From Collybia mongolica (Eukaryota; Basidiomycota; Agaricomycetes; Agaricales; Clitocybaceae), in the NCBI GenBank assembly GCA_013420905.1, contig JAAXNY010000004.1:3224001-3288000 (forward strand): a stretch of DNA of 64,000 nucleotides, written 5' to 3'. The notes below the pieces were generated by a model. It worked only from the letters and a program-made list of their open reading frames with translations, made no database searches and was not told where the DNA came from. How positions within the stretch are numbered: position 1 is the stretch's first letter; every line of letters starts with the position of its first letter. This document shows positions 57,416-64,000 of the stretch, in pieces. Position numbers and translations under genes: made by a program.

Positions 57416-58509
57416 ATGTCCAAACCTTCCACACCCATACGAGCATTGCCTCCCTTTAATCCCAACGTCTCTCTTTCGTTCACGCAACACCCGTCACCAG
57501 CATGGAAAATGGGAGATGGAGCAACAAACAAGCGGGGGACTCAAGACGGCGCGCACGACCGGAAGACGTGGGACATGACAACCACTTCACCAAAGTAGTT
57601 TCTCCGATATTTGGCAAGTTGCTGCATAGATGAACGATTTGACCTCCTAGGGATACATATCGGCTGCTCACATCTGCCATCGTCCCCCGCCCTATAGCAT
57701 TCGTGTCGTCCTTATCGGTCGATGGGGTTCCGAATCTCGCGCCTTTCAGGTATGTCATATCTAATTTCATGTTGCTTCAGGATCAATGAAATGTTTCCGT
57801 TGAAACATAGCTATTTCTCTATGGTGGGGATTATTGAATACTCTTTCTCCGGATGATAAAATAGAAGTTCATTCAAGGTGTCACATCATCCTCCTCTTGT
57901 CAGCGTGTCTTTCAGGCTATCTCCGGCTCGACCGAAGGATACTCGTGAAAATATCTTGGCCACCAAAGAGTTCACAGTCAACATTATCAGTGAACACCTT
58001 GTCGAGGCAGCTAATGCCGCTTCCACAGAGGCTCCTGCCAACATTAACGAGTGGATTGTCAGCGGGCTTACGATGGCACCAAGTGTAAGTACCACTTCCA
58101 ATATCTCTGATCAAGGATTCTACATTGGGTTATAGACCGAGGTGAAGCCTGCTTACGTCGAGGAAAGCGCGGTCAGCTTTGAATGTGAAGTATGATTGTG
58201 TTCTTCAGCACATGTTTTACATGCTTATATACTTGTTTACAGCTACATAGTTACCAAGATATCACCCCCCCTGATTCAACGGAGGTCACGACAACGATGA
58301 TTTTAGGCCTCATCAAACATGTCCACATCCGAAAATCGGTTCTTCATGAGGACGGTAACCAAATCGATCCATCCAAACTTCGTCCCGTAGCGCGTTTGGG
58401 GAGTACGACATACTCTAGACTGCTGAACGCGTTTGATCTGCCGCGATTACCGTGGAACACTGCTACCCAAGATGAATATAATGCACTGCAGCGGGAGAAG
58501 ACCAAATAA
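57416..58509 (+). CDS. flavin reductase-like, FMN-binding split-barrel protein (272 aa)
   Basis: Exons: 57416-57594, 57651-57749, 57811-57823, 57878-58084, 58136-58189, 58243-58509; total 819 nt. A hydrophilic N-terminal extension of about 60 residues precedes DTYRLLTSAIVPRPIAFVSS, SVDGVPNLAPFSYFSMVSHH and PPLVSVSFRLSPARPKDTRE, the hallmark of the flavin reductase-like (DIM6/NTAB) domain that binds FMN. ESAVSFECELHSYQDI and ILGLIKHVHIRKSVL complete the barrel. The partner enzyme and substrate are unknown. One exon is only 13 nt. It is divergent from the iron-type alcohol dehydrogenase, which does not by itself show a shared pathway. Confidence 0.9.
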
Positions 58510-60298
58510 TTGGTTTGGGAGTAAATAATTTGATGACACGACCGTGTATTATTCCCCGGCGCTATGTAATAATAACCTGCGGCGAGTTACACTGGGCTTG
58601 GGGCAATACTCTCTAATATATGTACCGGCCCCCCAGAAGGCCACAAGCGAAGACAAAGTTCAATGGCATGACATGAGTTTTGCCTGGCCTGCGTGAACCC
58701 AACCCCGAAGGGGGAAACTACTAACCAACCAGCAGAAACGAACCTGAAGCATTGTCCTCCATGAAGTCGGAGCGAGGCGTACTGTGAAAGGGGAAAGCTG
58801 GGGTGTAGCCAAGGACGCGATATCGTTATTGAACCACATGTATTCGCACAGTGCATACCTGGCTGTGTAAGAGGAGGTAAGCCGCACGTCAACGTCTTAA
58901 TTGATTACACCTGGAGGTAACTAGGAGACTCATAAGGTCATGGCAAAGCATGCGTGTATGGGCTGGGGGTCGACTAAGGGCTTCGAAGTGGTTTTCCAGG
59001 TTGTATTCAAAAAATGAAACGTCCAGAGTGCTACCAGCTTGAAATAAGCAAACTTGTCCAATATTATATCAATCTACAATCGTCCGTACATCGGTACTCC
59101 CTCGTAATGATATATATCAATCAGGGAAATGGCGGCAAGTCAGATGATGTGGGTGCCATGAACGACATAACTCAAGAGGTGAGTTTCACATGAATGTGGG
59201 GACAATGAAGGACAGGGAAGTTAATTTCGCAGTTTCCCAGGCGAAACTGGATATTCATAAATGGAAAATCGTGTTTTTTTTGGGCGATCTAAACGATTCG
59301 AAGACGGTGGGGAGTGTCGTGTGTTCAGGAGTTCTCTTCGCTTGTGAATCGAAGGCGTGGCAGAGTTTCGACTAGACGGAGGATCCTGTCGCATAAAGTT
59401 TGAAAATGGCTGCCCCTTACAGGTCCTGCCGGACGCCTCGGTGAGCTAAGTATAAGTAGTAGTTCGTCATCAACACCCATACAAAGATCGGCGAAGACAG
59501 GGCCCAAGAAGCTTTTTGACCTGGAGTCTATTGGAAGAAGCACTTGGGACATACATTATCTTGGTAAGCGTTTCGTTGATAACTGGACGCAGTAAGATAG
59601 TGATCAAGGCATGAGAGAAACTGGACTGATTCGTGCCGCGCTTTGAAGAAATGTCGAAAGGTCTAGATCTCGACGTCGTAAGAAATGTTGATGAATTCTC
59701 CCGAGGGATGAATCTTATCGATGGATCCCAGAGGATATAAGACGGGTCTGGGGAGAAACTTTTGGGACCGTTATAGATGGAGAAAAAGGCTGAGCCCAAG
59801 TCGCCTCGAACGAGAGAGTGGGCTAGGAACACGGAGATGATTGGGCAAGAACTTGGGGGGCAAATAGTGGTGAACCTCGAGGAGGAGGTGAGGCGAGATT
59901 GGATAGGTGGAGGGAATTATTATAAGGTTGGAGATTGATTGAAGAGATCAATTGATTCAAGGAACAATTTTAAGAGGAAGCGGAGGCAAATCTGACCACG
60001 TGCGCAACTTCCAACCCATAGCTTTTGAAGCCACCTTTTCACCAGAACTTCATTTTCCATTAGCCGTCGCCTCGGCTGCTACCCTTCTCAAGCTCAAAAT
60101 CTACTTTATTTTCTCTCAGAACCTACTCTTCCCAAGGCCATCCGAGGCCACAATCACATTTATCTCTTGTTCTTGTCTCACACGTCCAGATCACTTCTGG
60201 AGGTGACTAGGGGGAAGGTCAGGATCACTCACTTCCGAGCGCCTACAACTCTCTCATTATCTTTTTTAGCTTGCTTTGCCAACCTTCCACCTCTCATC
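58510..60298. other. 1.8-kb intergenic region
   Basis: No supported gene. A CCCC-GAA-GGGG hairpin (about 58702-58712) lies in a moderately GC-rich stretch (58620-58760), described under findings. Reverse frame 59470-59832 (120 aa) is not convincing. Confidence 0.3.
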
Positions 60299-63200
60299 AT
60301 GGAGCAAGACCAACAGCCCTCACGGGCCGAGCAGCGAATGCTGGCGGTTGCTAAACTCAAACGGGCTGCTTCATTACCAAGGATGAAGGACGGCCGACGT
60401 CCCCCAATGCATGTGGAGGCGGTTAGTGAGGGAGAGAAGGGTCAGACAGATGATAAACCTCAAGACGACGTAAGCCCTCCGGATGTTGCGTCAGAGGAGC
60501 CCGTAGATGTCGAGCCCGAGGTCGAACCGGGTGCGGAGGATGAAGAGAGAGCAGCTTCACCAGGCCCTGCTGCACGTTCCAAACGACGTTCTCGCTCGCG
60601 CTCCCGGTCTAGAAGCTCCAAAGATTTTAAACTCAAGAGTAGAGCAACACAATCTCCCACACCGAGCCCTCTTGTCCCTGGTGATTCTTCACAGGACGAA
60701 GGCCCACCCCCCCCACCCCAGTTACTTCTTCCCAACGTGACACCGCTCATGTCCCCGATCCCTTCACATTTTGCTGAACTCCAAAGATCCCGCCTCTTGA
60801 GGTCACCCACGCCGACCTCCCCAGAGCCATCTATGTTCTATCCAGGCACATCACCACCAACGCCAATGCTGCCGACGTTGGAGGCCTTACAGAAAGGTCT
60901 TTTCCGTTCGAATAGCGCTGGTGGAAGTAACGCTGGGCGAATGATGGCTATGCACAAGTTAACGGGCGGTACTGATAGCTACGTCCCTTCTTCGTCGCCG
61001 ACGCCACCACCCCTACCTGGGAAATTGAACCGGAATAACACTGTGTCTGGTGGGGAGCGCAATGCTGCTCGTCAATTCATGCTTAGTAGATTAGGTGGTA
61101 GAATAACGAAGGAAACCGATGTGGAGCAAGCGAGTGGAGGGGAGGAAATCACATCATCCTCTTCAACTGCAAAGCGCAGGCGGCGTCGATCTCGGAGAGG
61201 CTCTCAAAGCGCAAATACTGGTGTTTCTGACTCGGAATTCCTTTCAACGACGTCCCCAAATACTCCAATCGTCCCATCGACACCTCTACCGTCGACATTC
61301 GACACACTGGTAGACCTCCGGGCTCAATCAGTGACCCCTTTCCAAGCCGCTCATCTACTTAATCAGGACGCTGACAGGATGCCCGAGTCGCTTCGCCCTC
61401 CAGAAACTGTACTTGCGCGCAACACCCACGAATATGAACGACCAGAACCTACAAGACGACGGAGTGTCGTTGTGGAAGAGGAGGAAGAAGAGCGATTCCC
61501 CCCACAACGCGCTTATGGTGGACTCCCAACCCCTCCTCCTCAGCGCTTCCCGCTGGCTACCTTACGTGGCGTTCATGTATCCGATGCCCCCTTAAGTGGC
61601 TCTGGCGATTCTGGTTCACCGTCTGGCACCGGTGTGCCTACTTACATGAGCCAGAGAACCTCACCTATCAATGATCCATTCCCCAGCAGTCCGTATGCGA
61701 ACCCGCTGAGAGAAGTTCAACCTCGAGAAGAAGAAGAAGAGGAGGAGGAGCGGGTGTTGTATCAAGCAGATACTTATAGATCGCGAACTCCATATGAAGA
61801 TTCTTTTGATCGCGAAATTAGTTGGATTGCCTCTCCTGGTAAGTGTCGTCAACAATAGATAGAATGGAGTGACTGATTTGTGCGATTGTTTGCAGTACCG
61901 GAACTGCGCATACCCCTTCATGATGATGATGATGTTGACAACGAGGATGATGCCAGTCCTGAGCAGGAAGACCTGGACAGGGAACAAACCTTTGAGGAGC
62001 CGCCGTTGTCCGCGAGGTCATCCAACGGGTTTTCACCTCACGAAAATGAAGCGTATGATGATACATCTCCTCGCATGTCATCAGATTCGAAGAGTTTGGT
62101 AGTCGAGTCAGAGCCCTCGTTGGAGGTTACACCATCTTACATCCCGCTCTCGCCCTCCGTTGCTGCCTTGTCTCAATCCACTTCTGGTGATGGCTCTACT
62201 TCACCACAGACGTATCCCGCGCGCCTATCTGTGGCTTCCCGTTCTCCTCTAAATAGCGAATTCGCCGACGTCTGGGATGAGCGTAATGCTGGAGGTGATG
62301 TTGCTATAAAGCGGAACGGGGACCTTCCAAATACCTGGGAGAAAATCAAGAGTACTTTCTCCAGGTCGGGGTCAAGCAGTGGGCGTCGTTCTCGCACGAA
62401 CAGTATAGTCACGAGGGAACGACGGGATCATACAGACTCGAGCGTCAGCAGGGAAAGCGGAGCGAGTCTTACCAGCGCCAGGACAGACAAGTGTGAACCA
62501 AATGGTACACAGGTTTTACAGCAAGCCCCTCAGCCTCTAATGCAAACTCCCTCTGCTTCTGCATCGATACTATCGCTCTCGCCACATGCCCCTGCAAGAG
62601 GTGGAGCTTCTCCAATCCCTCCGGCTTCATCGGCCGATCTATCCAAGTATCAGAATGCTAAACTATTCCCATTCCCTGGGATGAAGAAATTAGAGGAGCA
62701 ACGTAACCGCGCCAAGGGTCTGTCCGCTTCAGCTTCAAGTCCTGATATCATCATGTTGTCAAGTAGTAATGAGGAAGACAACCCCCCTTTCTCTGCTGGT
62801 TCATACAGTAATACTCCTGCACAGAGTCCGGAAACGAGAGACAGGAAGTTGTCGCACCAGGCATCAGACACCAGGCTTGTTGCTAAGTTCAACCAACCCA
62901 ATTCCGCAACCTCAACCTCTCATCCTGAATACTTTGATATTACTCCCCATTCCCCTACACAAAATGGTGGGTCGTTGAATTTGAAGCTGCCCATGACGTT
63001 ACCAGGAGTAAAACAGTGGTTGAGCAAGAACAACAAGAAGATATTTTCCTCTCAGGGGTCGGTTTTATCGACGCCTACTCCTATCCTAGAAAGCCCACCT
63101 CCTTTAAATGTCGCCAAAAAGGCATCCCTTTCTGATCTCCTTCGACGAAAGGACAATGAGCTGGGGGCTGATTGGGAAGAGGTTAATAGTACTCCCACAA

Positions 63201-64000
63201 GTACGAGTGGAGACACGTTGCTGGGAAAAAGGAGTTCGACACGCGATTCTAGGGAACCTATCATGACAACTTCCATAACCAATGGTTCAGCGCTTGCACG
63301 TTCTGAGCACACGGATACGGAGAGGACCCCAAAGGCAAAGAAGGTGATGCCTCCCTCTGAACTCAGTGGTGACGTTGGAGTTCTTTACTATGAGGATTCA
63401 CCATCAGGGCCGCCTTCCAGGCCGGACCCACTTTCTTCGGCCACGCCCGATCCTTCGTCATCTCTGAGTGACTATCCGGCTCATTCGACATCTGAGTCAT
63501 CATCGGCCACGTCGTCGAGAGACTCGCTTGGAGGTGTCGGCCCTCAAGGAACCGTCGTCCTTGAGCGGCTCGACGAAAACCTTACACGAGGGTCTAGGAG
63601 TCTTATCTGGTCATCTGCCATAGACGATCCCCAACGGAAGTTAATCCTCTCATCACCAGTCCTACAAGTCGTAAATCCCAACACTGTCAAGGACCGATTT
63701 CTTTTTTTGTTTAATGACCTTCTCGTCATTGCAAAGCCTGTGATACCAGACCAGGAGACTTTCTTGGATCCCCAGAAGCAAAACCCACTCGACCGAAAAT
63801 TTATCGTGAAGAGTGTGGTTTTACTCCATCAGCTGCGTTTCAACGCTGACCGAAGCGAAACCCAAGCGAAAGCATCAACATCATCTGTAGCTCCCCGTAA
63901 TCCCTTGATCAAGTCCTTTGTTCACAGTTTCATGAAGGATCCCGATCAAGCAATAACGTCGCTATTCACGAAGTCAGGTACTGCAGACGATCCTATTGTG
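60299..64000 (+). CDS. probable Sec7-family Arf guanine nucleotide exchange factor, 3' partial
   Basis: Exons: 60299-61838 and 61896 to the window end, frame open. The first 1,000 residues or so are disordered and rich in Ser, Pro and charged runs (RSKRRSRSRSRSRSSKDF, polyglutamate EEEEEE). From about 63560 a folded domain starts with LERLDENLTRGSRSLIWSSA and KLILSSPVLQVVNPNTVKDR, then FLFLFNDLLVIAKPV. This is a PH-like pattern often found next to Sec7 in fungal Syt1/IQSEC-like GEFs. The last visible residues (ITSLFTKSGTADDPIV) resemble the lead-in to a Sec7 domain, but that domain itself would be outside the window, so the call is an inference. The ATG at 60299 (MEQDQQPSRAEQRM) is the most likely start; the frame extends upstream to 60167. 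Confidence 0.7.

Noticed and set aside
49921..58509. PAL, metal transporter, alcohol dehydrogenase and flavin reductase as a metabolite cluster
   Set aside because: There is no backbone synthase, P450 or cluster regulator nearby, and the genes have ordinary spacing and mixed strands.
1..64000. CRISPR arrays, operons, riboswitches, tRNA and rRNA genes
   Set aside because: The window is eukaryotic; no repeat-spacer pattern and no convincing tRNA or rRNA sequence was seen by eye. A tRNA scan would be decisive.

Overview
This window comes from a filamentous basidiomycete, most likely an Agaricomycete. The genes are dense and cut by many short spliceosomal introns, mostly 45-60 nt. Two F-box-like proteins are of the kind expanded in mushroom fungi, and the window also carries a single-copy phenylalanine ammonia-lyase, a Dal5-like transporter pair and several housekeeping genes. 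I rebuilt 24 protein genes by following reading frames across about 140 introns. Every complete spliced model has a length divisible by three, which is internal support for the boundaries. Nothing was checked against RNA or databases, and the species cannot be named from sequence alone.

Layout: 1-4755 (+) translation initiation factor eIF4G (5' end outside the window); 5237-8905 (+) Trk potassium transporter with 20 exons; 9262-9871 (-) FAM210-like small membrane protein, divergent from 9980-11516 (+), an unrecognised protein with a mitochondrial-type N-terminus; 11929-12389 (+) ribosomal protein eL33; 13082-15083 (+) glutaryl-CoA dehydrogenase, tail to tail with 15152-17428 (-) family X DNA polymerase (Pol mu/TdT-like), itself divergent from 17813-19033 (+) NMN adenylyltransferase; 20217-22399 and 23420-25667 (+) two tandem MFS anion permeases; 28375-30183 (+) bZIP factor; 32310-34390 (+) GlcNAc-6-phosphate deacetylase; a 535-bp PIF/Harbinger-type MITE at 34643-35177; 35642-36577 and 37071-38396 (+) F-box-like proteins.

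Second half: 39944-41625 (+) TFIIH subunit Ssl1; 41785-43389 (-) Tcp11/Sok1-like protein; 43537-44229 and 44654-45146 (-) twin single-pass PY-motif proteins, the second sharing a 125-bp promoter with 45272-47333 (+), a NIPA-type magnesium transporter; 49921-52744 (+) phenylalanine ammonia-lyase; 53018-54693 (-) MMT-type CDF metal transporter; 54941-56487 (-) iron-containing alcohol dehydrogenase; 57416-58509 (+) flavin-reductase-like protein; 60299 to the end (+) a probable Sec7-type Arf GEF cut by the window edge.

The genes do not form one pathway or a secondary-metabolite cluster. The most interesting signals are local: the twin PY-motif membrane proteins beside a transporter, the MITE with intact TTA target duplications, and unusual splicing. 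Four introns are best read as GC-AG, eight use a GTTCG donor, and there are micro-exons as short as 8 nt. Gene-poor stretches lie at 25668-28374, 30184-32309, 38397-39943, 47334-49920 and 58510-60298.
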